This document shows, piece by piece, positions 1 to 4,855 of a stretch of DNA of 5,539 bases. Origin of the DNA: Oscillospiraceae bacterium (GTDB taxonomy: Bacteria; Bacillota; Clostridia; UMGS1883); contig SVJI01000097.1 in the NCBI GenBank assembly GCA_015069065.1, forward strand, positions 1-5,539, in the 5' to 3' direction. The first letter of the stretch is position 1. Each line of letters begins with the position of its first letter. Made by a program: the position numbers and the translations under genes. The notes under the pieces are model-generated. The model was not told the origin of the DNA. It saw only the letters and a list, made by a program, of their open reading frames with translations, and did not search any database.

Positions 1-1
1 A

Positions 2-412
2 GTTCTCTACAGAACAGAGGGGGAACCTGCAACAAACAGGAGTATTCCTTTTGCTGATGTTGAGATGGACAGTTGGTATGCAAATGCTGTTACTTGGGCA
101 CAGCAGAATGGTATTATAAACGGTGTGAGTGAAACACAGTTTTCACCAAACGATAATATTACAAGAGAACAGATTGCGGCAATTATGTACAGATATGCCA
201 AGCTTAAGGGTATGGATGCTGTAACGCTTGAAGAAAACCTCCATTTTGCAGACGCAAACGAGATTTCCGAATATGCAGTTTCAGCTATGAATTGGGCTGT
301 TGGCACAGGACTTATGAAAGGCAAATCAACTACAACAATCAATCCAAAAGATAATGCTACAAGGGCAGAAATAGCAGCAATTCTCCAAAGATTTATGGAG
401 GCTAACAAATAA
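2..412 (+). CDS. SLH-domain cell-surface protein, C-terminal part (5' end outside window)
   Basis: The reading frame is open from the first full codon at position 2 to TAA at 410-412, giving 136 visible residues; the start is outside the window. Residues 1-9 (VLYRTEGEP) look like the tail of one S-layer-homology repeat. A second repeat runs from about residue 17 to 70 (FADV, WYANAV, WAQQNGIINGV, FSPNDNITREQ, MYRYA). A third runs from about 81 to 135 (HFAD, AVSAMNWAVGTGLMKG, INPKDNATRAEIAAILQRF). Three SLH repeats at the C-terminus are the usual anchor that binds pyruvylated secondary cell-wall polymer, so the missing N-terminal part should be exported and carry the real function, perhaps an enzyme or adhesin. 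SLH identity is firm; the function of the whole protein cannot be told. The Met at 65 is internal to an SLH repeat and is not the start. No ordinary terminator follows before the insertion sequence. Confidence 0.93.
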   Translation, partial: VLYRTEGEPATNRSIPFADVEMDSWYANAVTWAQQNGIINGVSETQFSPNDNITREQIAAIMYRYAKLKGMDAVTLEENLHFADANEISEYAVSAMNWAVGTGLMKGKSTTTINPKDNATRAEIAAILQRFMEANK

Positions 413-472
413 AAATAACTCCATAGCTATTTTGCACGAGAAAGATAGAAAAAAGCGTACTGAAATTTTTTG

Positions 473-517
473 ATATGCACCCCAAAAGTTAGATACTTTT
501 GGAGGTGCATATTTTTT
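473..517 (+). promoter_or_regulatory. IS left-end hairpin that buries the transposase RBS, followed by a T-run
   Basis: Bases 473-489 (ATATGCACCCCAAAAGT) pair with 495-512 (ACTTTTGGAGGTGCATAT) around a five-base loop. This makes 17 pairs with one bulged A at 503. The ribosome binding site GGAGG (501-505) lies wholly inside the right arm, and six Ts (512-517) follow directly, ending at the ATG at 518. The structure therefore has the shape of an intrinsic terminator and also of an RBS-masking stem in any transcript entering from the left. Masking of transposase translation in read-through RNA is established for IS10 and IS50; applying it here is inference. The left arm also contains the likely terminal inverted repeat of the element. 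It may now be the practical terminator of the SLH gene. Confidence 0.75.
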
Positions 518-826
518 ATGGGTAAAACAGGAAGAAAAAATAAAACATACTCACCAGAATTCAAAGTATCTGTTATAATGGATATGCGAGAACATCATTT
601 AGGATGCAATGAAACAATGAGGAAGTATTTTCCTGATAAGCAAAATAAAGATTTCTGTTTCTTAAAAAAGTGGGAACGCATATTCTTAGAAGAAGGAGCC
701 GAAGGTCTTATGAAAGAAAGACGAGGCAGAGCCTGTACTGCAAGTGGAACAAGAAAAGGTCGCCCACCAAAGCTTGATAAGAAACTAAAGAGCAAAAGAA
801 CGGCAAAAAGCGTTAATTGTTGCTGA
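518..826 (+). pseudogene. IS3-family transposase orfA, internally shortened
   Basis: I start the gene at ATG 518 because GGAGGTG (501-507) sits 10 bases upstream; an earlier in-frame start at 470 would lie outside the element's terminus. The product is 102 residues. It begins with a lysine-rich MGKTGRKNK and a helix-turn-helix segment (YSPEFKVSVIMDMREHHLG), then KKWERIFLEEGAEGLMKERRGRA, a signature of the IS150-type first ORF, and then a basic GRPPKLDKK stretch. IS150-type OrfA proteins normally continue here with a leucine-zipper coiled coil of roughly 40 residues. Here LDKK passes directly into LKSKRTAKSVNCC and stops. I infer an internal deletion of the zipper. The HTH-to-WERI linker also looks a few residues short. 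OrfA would bind the IS ends and be fused to OrfB by frameshifting; this copy should be inactive. Confidence 0.75.
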
Positions 827-903
827 ATTAAGGCATAAGTATCCGCTTAAAGACTTGTTAAAATTATCAGGCATTGCAAGAAGTACCTATTACTACAACA
901 ATG
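789..903 (+). pseudogene. IS3-family transposase orfB, N-terminal fragment
   Basis: In the frame +1 relative to orfA, translation from 789 reads RAKERQKALIVAELRHKYPL and then KDLLKLSGIARSTYYYNN. This matches the start of IS150-type OrfB, whose hallmark is the (I/P)xRSTYYY motif just before the integrase core. Homology ends at about 903. Beyond that the frame runs through the palindromic repeat and stops at TAA 987-989. The rve/DDE domain (about 200 residues with three acidic catalytic residues) is missing. No start codon lies in frame between the stop at 786-788 and the homology. In intact IS3 elements orfB is usually in the -1 frame of orfA; the +1 relation here is best explained by the inferred deletion, not by programmed shifting. 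Confidence 0.78.
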
Positions 904-1080
904 GAATAAATCCTTTCAGGATTTGTGAAATACCCTGCGGGTGTGAAATATTGCTTCGCAATGTGAAATACGCCTGCGGCGTGCGATAAAGGATTTATTT
1001 CATTTCACAGAAAACCTCAGTTTTCTATTTCACAATTTACATAAGTAAATTATTTCGCATCAACGAAGTTGATATTTCAC
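904..1080. repeat. Modular palindromic repeat: small hairpins spaced by GTGAAAT / ATTTCAC
   Basis: The segment alternates perfect mini-hairpins with one heptamer. The hairpins are AAATCCT-ttc-AGGATTT (908-924), ACCC-tgc-GGGT (932-942), ATTGC-ttc-GCAAT (950-962), ACGCC-tgc-GGCGT (970-982), AGAAAAC-ctca-GTTTTCT (1009-1026), AATTTAC-ataa-GTAAATT (1034-1051) and ATCAAC-gaa-GTTGAT (1059-1073). GTGAAAT stands at 925, 943 and 963, with a decayed copy GCGATAA at 983. After the midpoint the spacer is the complement, ATTTCAC, at 1002, 1027 and 1074, with a variant ATTTCGC at 1052. GAATAAATCCTTT (904-916) is also complementary to AAAGGATTTATTT (988-1000), so a larger fold encloses the first half. The stems differ in sequence while the spacers are conserved, which points to a structural element. 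I have an impression of similar arrays in clostridial gut genomes but know no established name. Confidence 0.85.
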
Positions 1081-1183
1081 TAAAAACAAATTGGCATTCA
1101 AACCATTTGGCGACAGAAAGAGCCATGCATTTTTTTATTGTATTTATACAGTAAAGCGAAAACTACATAAAAGTGTTGCTACT
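1081..1183. other. Non-coding stretch, nothing recognised
   Basis: This A+T-rich stretch joins the palindromic repeat to the hairpin at 1184. It may include the right edge of the repeat or of another element, since AAAAACAAA follows the last ATTTCAC. One frame stays open from the repeat to TAG 1226-1228 but has no credible start or RBS and no family I recognise. The short AAACTAC at about 1160-1166 is complementary to GTAGTTT at 1225-1231 and could extend the following hairpin. Confidence 0.5.
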
Positions 1184-1225
1184 CAAACAGAAAAAGACGC
1201 CCGAGAGGGCGCCTTTCTCTGTTTG
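1184..1225. terminator. Long hairpin, terminator-like but without a good T-run on the plus strand
   Basis: Bases 1184-1202 pair with 1207-1225 around a GAGA loop. Of 19 opposed positions only two (1197/1212 and 1192/1217) do not pair, and the core is CGCCC/GGGCG. On the minus strand the A-rich left arm reads as a short T-run (complement of 1191-1195), but inside the stem. On the plus strand the stem is followed by TTTGTAGTTT, not by a clean T-tract. It could end transcripts coming from the IS remnant and so insulate the promoters just downstream. A structured RNA or recombination remnant is the alternative. Confidence 0.6.
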
Positions 1226-1256
1226 TAGTTTATAGAAGATTTTACATGACTATACA

Positions 1257-1285
1257 TTTACATTTTTACCACTATATGCTATAAT
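1257..1285 (+). promoter_or_regulatory. Candidate sigma-A promoter P1 (extended -10)
   Basis: TTTACA (1257-1262) and TATAAT (1280-1285) are separated by 17 bases, and TGC directly before the -10 box gives an extended TGnTATAAT. Only one -35 base departs from TTGACA. It points towards the phosphatidyltransferase operon and would give a leader of roughly 150 bases before the first start codon. It lies 105 bases upstream of the second promoter. Confidence 0.6.
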
Positions 1286-1361
1286 TAGAGAGCATAGAGG
1301 AAAAATATTCTTCGATGTAAACTTAAGTTGTCGGGAAAATTGGAAATGATGCCAAAAGAAC

Positions 1362-1390
1362 TTGACAAACCCATAAAATCGGTCTATAAT
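1362..1390 (+). promoter_or_regulatory. Sigma-A promoter P2, full consensus
   Basis: TTGACA (1362-1367), a 17-base spacer and TATAAT (1385-1390) match the housekeeping consensus at every hexamer position. Transcription should begin at about 1396-1398, leaving a leader of about 43 bases to the ATG at 1440. This is the likely main promoter of the three-gene operon. No operator-like palindrome overlaps it. Confidence 0.85.
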
Positions 1391-1423
1391 TTTTATATAG
1401 CTCGATTTGGGAAATTTATTTCC

Positions 1424-1430
1424 AAGGAGG
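1424..1430 (+). promoter_or_regulatory. Ribosome binding site AAGGAGG
   Basis: AAGGAGG lies nine bases before the ATG at 1440 and decides that start over an upstream in-frame TTG at 1407. A small hairpin, GGAAA (1410-1414) with TTTCC (1419-1423), lies directly 5' of it and leaves the site exposed. Confidence 0.85.
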
Positions 1431-1439
1431 AGTTTTATA

Positions 1440-2048
1440 ATGCAGGTATGTAATGAAAAACAAAACGGACAAAGTAAAATCTTCACTGTTCCGAATCTTC
1501 TTTCGCTGTTTCGCATATGCTTGATTCCCATTTTTGTGTGGCTTTACTGCGTAGCGAATGAGTATGTGCTGACAGGGTGTATTTTGCTTTTATCGGGGCT
1601 TACAGATATTGTGGATGGTTTTATTGCCAGACGCTTTAATCTGGTAAGTGATTTGGGAAAAATTCTTGACCCCATTGCTGATAAGGTTACGCAGACAAGT
1701 ATGATTTTCTGCCTGTTAACGCGCTTTCCCATGATGATTATTCCCCTTGCTCTGATGATAATTAAGGAGTTCTTTCTGGGTATAACGGGGTATATGGTTA
1801 TTCAGAAAACAGGGGAGGTAAGTGGCGCAAACTGGCATGGAAAGGTGAACACATGTCTCCTTTACGCGATGATGGTTATCCATGTTGTATGGTATGACAT
1901 TCCTGCAGCATTGTCACTGCTTTCTATTGGAAGCTGTGTTGTAATGATGATTATTTCCCTCATACTTTACGGGAAGGGAAATATGGATGTTCTTAACAGC
2001 GAAGATGCTGTGGAAATTGACGAAGAAGCAGTGAATCTAAAAAGTTAA
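1440..2048 (+). CDS. CDP-alcohol phosphatidyltransferase, PgsA-like
   Basis: This 202-residue integral membrane protein belongs to the CDP-alcohol phosphatidyltransferase family, which transfers a phosphatidyl group from CDP-diacylglycerol to an alcohol with release of CMP. The family signature D-x2-D-G-x2-A-R-x8-G-x3-D-x3-D is complete: D56, D59, G60, A63, R64, G73, D77 and D81. The N-terminal VPNLLSLFRICLIPIFVWL is typical of phosphatidylglycerophosphate synthases, so sn-glycerol-3-phosphate is the most likely acceptor. About six hydrophobic segments lie near 25-40, 43-57, 86-104, 105-122, 138-152 and 156-178, as expected for the fold. The tail after 180 is acidic and cytosolic. It is the first gene of the operon, 27 bases before nagA. 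PgsA identity is probable, but another acceptor such as serine, inositol phosphate or a second phosphatidylglycerol cannot be excluded; its partnership with amino-sugar genes is unexplained. Confidence 0.9.
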   Translation: MQVCNEKQNGQSKIFTVPNLLSLFRICLIPIFVWLYCVANEYVLTGCILLLSGLTDIVDGFIARRFNLVSDLGKILDPIADKVTQTSMIFCLLTRFPMMIIPLALMIIKEFFLGITGYMVIQKTGEVSGANWHGKVNTCLLYAMMVIHVVWYDIPAALSLLSIGSCVVMMIISLILYGKGNMDVLNSEDAVEIDEEAVNLKS

Positions 2049-2075
2049 TTTCAAAGTTATTGGAGGAATGAATGA

Positions 2076-3218
2076 ATGAAAGCAATTACAAACGGCAGAA
2101 TTATCTTAAAAGATTCAATCGTGGAAGATTGCGCACTTTTGTTTTCAGACGTTATTGAGGGAATTGTCCCTGTGGATATGATTCCTGAAAATGCTGAAAT
2201 TATCGACGCAAAGGGCGGCTATGTTTCCCCCGGACTTATTGATGTACATATACACGGTTATCTGGGAAAGGATGTCTGTGACGGAGAAGAAGAGAGCATA
2301 AGAACTATTTCAAAGGGACTTCTTGCAAACGGTGTTACAGGATATCTTCCCACTACAATGACTGTTGATATGAAAGTTATCCGTAAGGCACTCGAGGTGT
2401 GCCGCTGCCTCAAGGAAGAAAGTAAGTCGTGGGAGGGCAGTACAATTCTCGGATGCCATGCAGAGGGACCGTTTATCAGTGAGTCTAAAAAGGGTGCACA
2501 GGATGCTAAGTATATACTGAAGCCCGATGCAGATTTTGTTAAGGAATATGCCGATATTATCAGCATAATTACCCTTGCTCCCGAAACGGATAGTGCTGAT
2601 TTTGAGCAAATCAGGAAGATTTGCAGAAATACAGATGTGGTTGTGTCAATGGGACATACCTCTGCTGACTATGAAACGGCAATGAAGAGTACCCAGATTG
2701 GTGTGAAACACGCGACACATCTTTTCAATGCAATGACCCCTCTTGCACACCGTGCACCGGGTGTTGTTACAGCGGCTCTTAATTCAGATGTAAGCTGTGA
2801 GCTTATCGTTGATACGTTCCATGTATCTACAAGTCTTTATGATATGCTCTGGAAGCTTAAGGGCAGAAAGCTCTGCTTTATTACAGACTGTCTGCCGGCG
2901 GGCGGATTGCCGGAGGGTGAATATACCCTTGGCGGACAGAAGATAATTTATCGCGGTATTGTATGCCGACTTGAGGACGGAACAGTGGCAGGCAGTATTC
3001 TTCACCTTAATAAGGGTGTGTGGAATGTGTACACCAATTCACAGATTCCTTTGTGGGAATGTGTAAACTGTGCTTCACTCAATCCCGCAACTACAATTGG
3101 TGTGGAAAAGAGAAAGGGTTCTATTGAGGTAGGTAAGGACGCAGATATAATTATAACTGACAGTGAGTTTAACGTTGAGAAAACAATAATAGGAGGAGTA
3201 ATTAAATATGAAGCTTAA
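2076..3218 (+). CDS. nagA: N-acetylglucosamine-6-phosphate deacetylase
   Basis: NagA hydrolyses GlcNAc-6-phosphate to glucosamine-6-phosphate and acetate in the cytoplasm, joining amino-sugar catabolism to cell-wall precursor recycling. The 380-residue length is normal for this amidohydrolase-superfamily enzyme. Visible motifs in order are PGLIDVHIHG with the H58-x-H60 metal pair, which is the Bacillus-type pattern (E. coli NagA lacks it), GCHAEGPFIS with metal ligand E130, MGHTSA with H194, KHATHLFNAMTP with H215, VDTFHV with substrate-contacting H249, and FITDCLPAGGLPEGEY with catalytic D271. The C-terminal part (SIEVGKDADIII) completes the small beta-sandwich domain. All expected catalytic residues are present, so it should be active. 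GGAGG (2062-2066) is nine bases before ATG 2076; two earlier ATGs at 2068 and 2072 are out of frame. It overlaps the following kinase-like gene by 11 bases, which suggests translational coupling. Confidence 0.95.
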   Translation: MKAITNGRIILKDSIVEDCALLFSDVIEGIVPVDMIPENAEIIDAKGGYVSPGLIDVHIHGYLGKDVCDGEEESIRTISKGLLANGVTGYLPTTMTVDMKVIRKALEVCRCLKEESKSWEGSTILGCHAEGPFISESKKGAQDAKYILKPDADFVKEYADIISIITLAPETDSADFEQIRKICRNTDVVVSMGHTSADYETAMKSTQIGVKHATHLFNAMTPLAHRAPGVVTAALNSDVSCELIVDTFHVSTSLYDMLWKLKGRKLCFITDCLPAGGLPEGEYTLGGQKIIYRGIVCRLEDGTVAGSILHLNKGVWNVYTNSQIPLWECVNCASLNPATTIGVEKRKGSIEVGKDADIIITDSEFNVEKTIIGGVIKYEA

Positions 3219-4584
3219 AGTAAATGCAAAACTTGACCCCAAATTTCAGCCGTTGTCCGTAATATGCAGAGATATGCGTGAGGCAACTAAAAATGACGGA
3301 CAGGATATCGTTATCGGTATTGAGAGAAATAAGGGCTACACAATAACATATAAAACACGTATTTTCCCTGACGCAGCAGGACACGATGAAGAAAACTTCC
3401 GTTTTATAGAGAGAATGGTTAAGTCACTCCTCTGGGTTGCAGGCGGTTTCAAGATTATTATTGCAGGCAGTGCAGTTGTAGGAAATAAAATAAAGGAAGC
3501 TTATACATATGGCGGACTTCGTGATTTTGACGTGCATTTTATGGAGAGTGTATATGAGCAGAAGTTTTCTGTTGAGGTGCGTGATTTGAAGGATGCTCCT
3601 GTAGATAAGTCAGCTGCAGCTCCTATCGGCAGACATCTTGACGGATGCCGTATCGGCTTTGATGCCGGCGGAAGCGATAGAAAGGTAAGTGCCGTTATCA
3701 ACGGTGAGAGCGTATATTCCGAGGAGGTTGTATGGTTCCCCAAAACCAATACAGACCCCGATTATCATTATCAGGGAATCCTTGAAGCGATGAAGACAGC
3801 AGCTTCCCATATGCCTCGTGTAGACGCTATCGGCGTTTCAAGTGCAGGTGTTTATATTGACAACCGCATAATGGTAGCTTCTCTTTTCCTTAAGGTAAGC
3901 GATGAGGACTTTGATAAAAAGGTTAAGAATATGTATATTGATGTTGCTAAGGAAATCGGGGAGAATATTCCGATTGAGGTAGCAAATGACGGTGACGTTA
4001 CAGCACTTGCAGGTGCTATGGACTTAAACGATGATTCAGTTCTTGGTGTTGCAATGGGTACTTCAGAGGCTGGCGGTTACGTTGACCCGCAGGGCAATAT
4101 AACAGGTTGGCTGAATGAATTGGCATTTGTTCCTGTGGATTACAACACAGATGCTATGGTTGACGAGTGGTCAGGCGACTACGGTTGTGGTGTAAAGTAC
4201 TTCTCTCAGGATGGTGTTATTAAGCTTGCACCCTATGCAGGTATTGAGCTTGATGAAAAGCTTTCTCCCGCAGAAAAGCTGAAAGTTGTACAGAGCCTTA
4301 TGCAGCAGGGTGACGAGCGCGCTGCTGAAATCTATGATACAATCGGTGCATATTTTGGTTATGCGATTGCATTCTATACAGAATTTTATGATATCAAGCA
4401 TGTCCTTATTATGGGACGTGTTACCTCAGGAGAGGGTGGTAGCATTATTCTTCGCCGTGCACAGGAAGTTCTGGATAAGGAATTCCCCGAAATGGCAAAG
4501 AAAATCCAGCTTCATATTCCTGACGAAAGCTCTCGTAGAGTAGGTCAGAGTGTTGCTGCGGCAAGCCTTCCCGAAATTAAATAA
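3208..4584 (+). CDS. ROK-like ASKHA-fold sugar kinase homologue with a long N-terminal extension
   Basis: The 458-residue protein is about 150 residues longer than a normal ROK kinase. The ROK/ASKHA core starts at about residue 147. It shows phosphate-1 loop IGFDAGGSD (149-157), IGVSSAGV (208-215), the catalytic region VANDGDVTALAGAM with D261 in the place of the ROK catalytic Asp, phosphate-2 loop LGVAMGTSEAGG (279-290), NELAFV (303-308) in the place of the sugar-binding GEIGH motif, and VLIMGRVTSGEGG (399-411). The zinc motif CxCGx2GC of classical ROK proteins is missing (only YGCG at 325-328), and the zinc-ligand His of GEIGH is Phe here. ATG 3208 lies inside the end of nagA, 11 bases after GGAGG (3192-3196). 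By context it may phosphorylate GlcNAc or a related amino sugar to feed NagA; a sensor role is the alternative. There is no DNA-binding HTH, so it is not a NagC-type repressor. ROK-like identity is fairly firm, the substrate unknown. Confidence 0.82.
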   Translation: MKLKVNAKLDPKFQPLSVICRDMREATKNDGQDIVIGIERNKGYTITYKTRIFPDAAGHDEENFRFIERMVKSLLWVAGGFKIIIAGSAVVGNKIKEAYTYGGLRDFDVHFMESVYEQKFSVEVRDLKDAPVDKSAAAPIGRHLDGCRIGFDAGGSDRKVSAVINGESVYSEEVVWFPKTNTDPDYHYQGILEAMKTAASHMPRVDAIGVSSAGVYIDNRIMVASLFLKVSDEDFDKKVKNMYIDVAKEIGENIPIEVANDGDVTALAGAMDLNDDSVLGVAMGTSEAGGYVDPQGNITGWLNELAFVPVDYNTDAMVDEWSGDYGCGVKYFSQDGVIKLAPYAGIELDEKLSPAEKLKVVQSLMQQGDERAAEIYDTIGAYFGYAIAFYTEFYDIKHVLIMGRVTSGEGGSIILRRAQEVLDKEFPEMAKKIQLHIPDESSRRVGQSVAAASLPEIK

Positions 4585-4592
4585 TTATACGC

Positions 4593-4637
4593 AAAAAGGG
4601 GGATGTAAAAAAACGAGTTTTTTACATCCCCTTTTTT
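4593..4637. terminator. Strong bidirectional intrinsic terminator
   Basis: An A-run, GGGGG, ATGT and a second A-run (4593-4613) pair with TTTTTTACATCCCCTTTTTT (4618-4637) around a short CGAG loop, about 19-20 pairs in all. The stem is followed by Ts on the plus strand and, because the left arm begins with As, on the minus strand too. It lies eight bases after the kinase-like gene's stop and faces a convergent regulator gene, so it can close both units. Its right arm recurs as an exact 20-base repeat at 4876-4895. Confidence 0.88.
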
Positions 4638-4750
4638 GGGGGGATAGGAAAAATGCTCCAGAACGGACAAACTGAGCCAAGCGAAGCTTGGGTTACCCGA
4701 AGGCGTACGTGGGTACGTCGAGAGGCGAAGTTTGTTCGTAGCAAAAAGGC
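4638..4750 (+). repeat. Interrupted inverted-repeat copy A
   Basis: TCCAGAACG (4657-4665) and CAAAAAGGC (4742-4750) together make TCCAGAACGCAAAAAGGC. This is the exact reverse complement of the uninterrupted 4856-4873 in the same intergenic region. Looser similarity extends leftward (GGGGAT, an A-rich run, then TCCAGAACG in both). Copy A is split by a 76-base hairpin-rich segment, described separately. Confidence 0.7.
4666..4741. repeat. 76-base hairpin-rich inserted segment
   Basis: Relative to the intact copy at 4856-4873 this segment is extra. It folds well. An outer stem pairs CGGACAAACT (4664-4673) with AGTTTGTTCG (4729-4738), with one G-T pair. Inside lie CCAAGC-gaa-GCTTGG (4677-4691) and CGTAC-gtgg-GTACG (4704-4717), giving a three-way-junction shape. 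No ORF is present. The length and fold resemble a REP- or MITE-like unit, but no family is recognised. At most one G could count as a target duplication. Confidence 0.65.
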
Positions 4751-4793
4751 TTTAAAACTTAGAAAATTTGAATAAAATGAGATTTTTCAACAT

Positions 4794-4845
4794 AACAATC
4801 CCTCAGACACTTCGTGACAGCTCCCTTTACACAAGGGAGCCTTTT
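4794..4845. repeat. Interspersed hairpin repeat of clostridial type
   Basis: The stretch AACAATCCCTCAGACACTTC and onward contains CAC-ttc-GTG (4808-4816) and a perfect stem GCTCCCTT (4820-4827) with AAGGGAGC (4833-4840) around TACAC, ending in CTTTT. From memory, near-identical sequences recur in gut Clostridia genomes, where the first stem is usually GTCAC-ttc-GTGAC. Here one base breaks that stem's extension. No coding content. The hairpin plus T-run may add weak termination on the plus strand. Confidence 0.6.
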
Positions 4846-4855
4846 ACATATCTTT

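Larger units (their letters stand above)
473..903 (+). mobile_element. IS3-family (IS150-like) insertion sequence, left-end remnant
   Basis: The remnant begins with an IS3-type terminus (TGCACCCCAAAAGTTAGAT, from 476), followed 23 bases later by an orfA-like gene and then the first residues of an orfB-like integrase. It stops at about 903, where the modular palindromic repeat begins. No right inverted repeat (a complement of the left terminus) is seen anywhere downstream to 1250, and the DDE catalytic part of orfB is absent. The element cannot encode an active transposase. No target duplication can be identified because only one end remains. The boundary at 903 is approximate to a few bases. 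Confidence 0.8.

Noticed and set aside
470..517. Longer orfA starting at 470
   Set aside because: It would start outside the IS terminus and has no ribosome binding site, whereas ATG 518 has GGAGGTG at good spacing.
786..826. Programmed ribosomal frameshift between orfA and orfB
   Set aside because: There is no A6G/A7-type slippery heptamer with a downstream stimulator, the frame relation is +1 instead of the family's -1, and the gene pair is clearly damaged.
904..1080. Possible CRISPR array because a short motif recurs at intervals of about 18-25 bases
   Set aside because: The recurring unit is only seven bases, it reverses orientation half way, and the intervals are palindromes instead of unique spacers; no cas gene is present.
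1090..1228. Small protein in the open frame ending at TAG 1226-1228
   Set aside because: There is no start codon with a ribosome binding site, the frame enters from the palindromic repeat, and it runs through the long hairpin.
1315..1320. ATG-TAA start-stop pair in the P1 leader as a regulatory minimal ORF
   Set aside because: The nearest purine-rich stretch is about 14 bases away and a chance occurrence is very likely.
1407..1439. Upstream TTG start for the phosphatidyltransferase
   Set aside because: It would place AAGGAGG inside the coding region and adds 11 residues not expected in the family.
1391..1439. Riboswitch or glmS-like ribozyme ahead of the operon
   Set aside because: The P2 leader is only about 43 bases with a five-pair hairpin, and no conserved riboswitch core is visible in it or in the longer P1 leader.
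2258..2609. Minus-strand frames inside nagA
   Set aside because: They are antisense shadows of conserved NagA sequence, with no signals of their own.
4286..4543. 85-residue frame inside the kinase-like gene
   Set aside because: It is a shadow of a well-supported gene, with no RBS or recognisable family.
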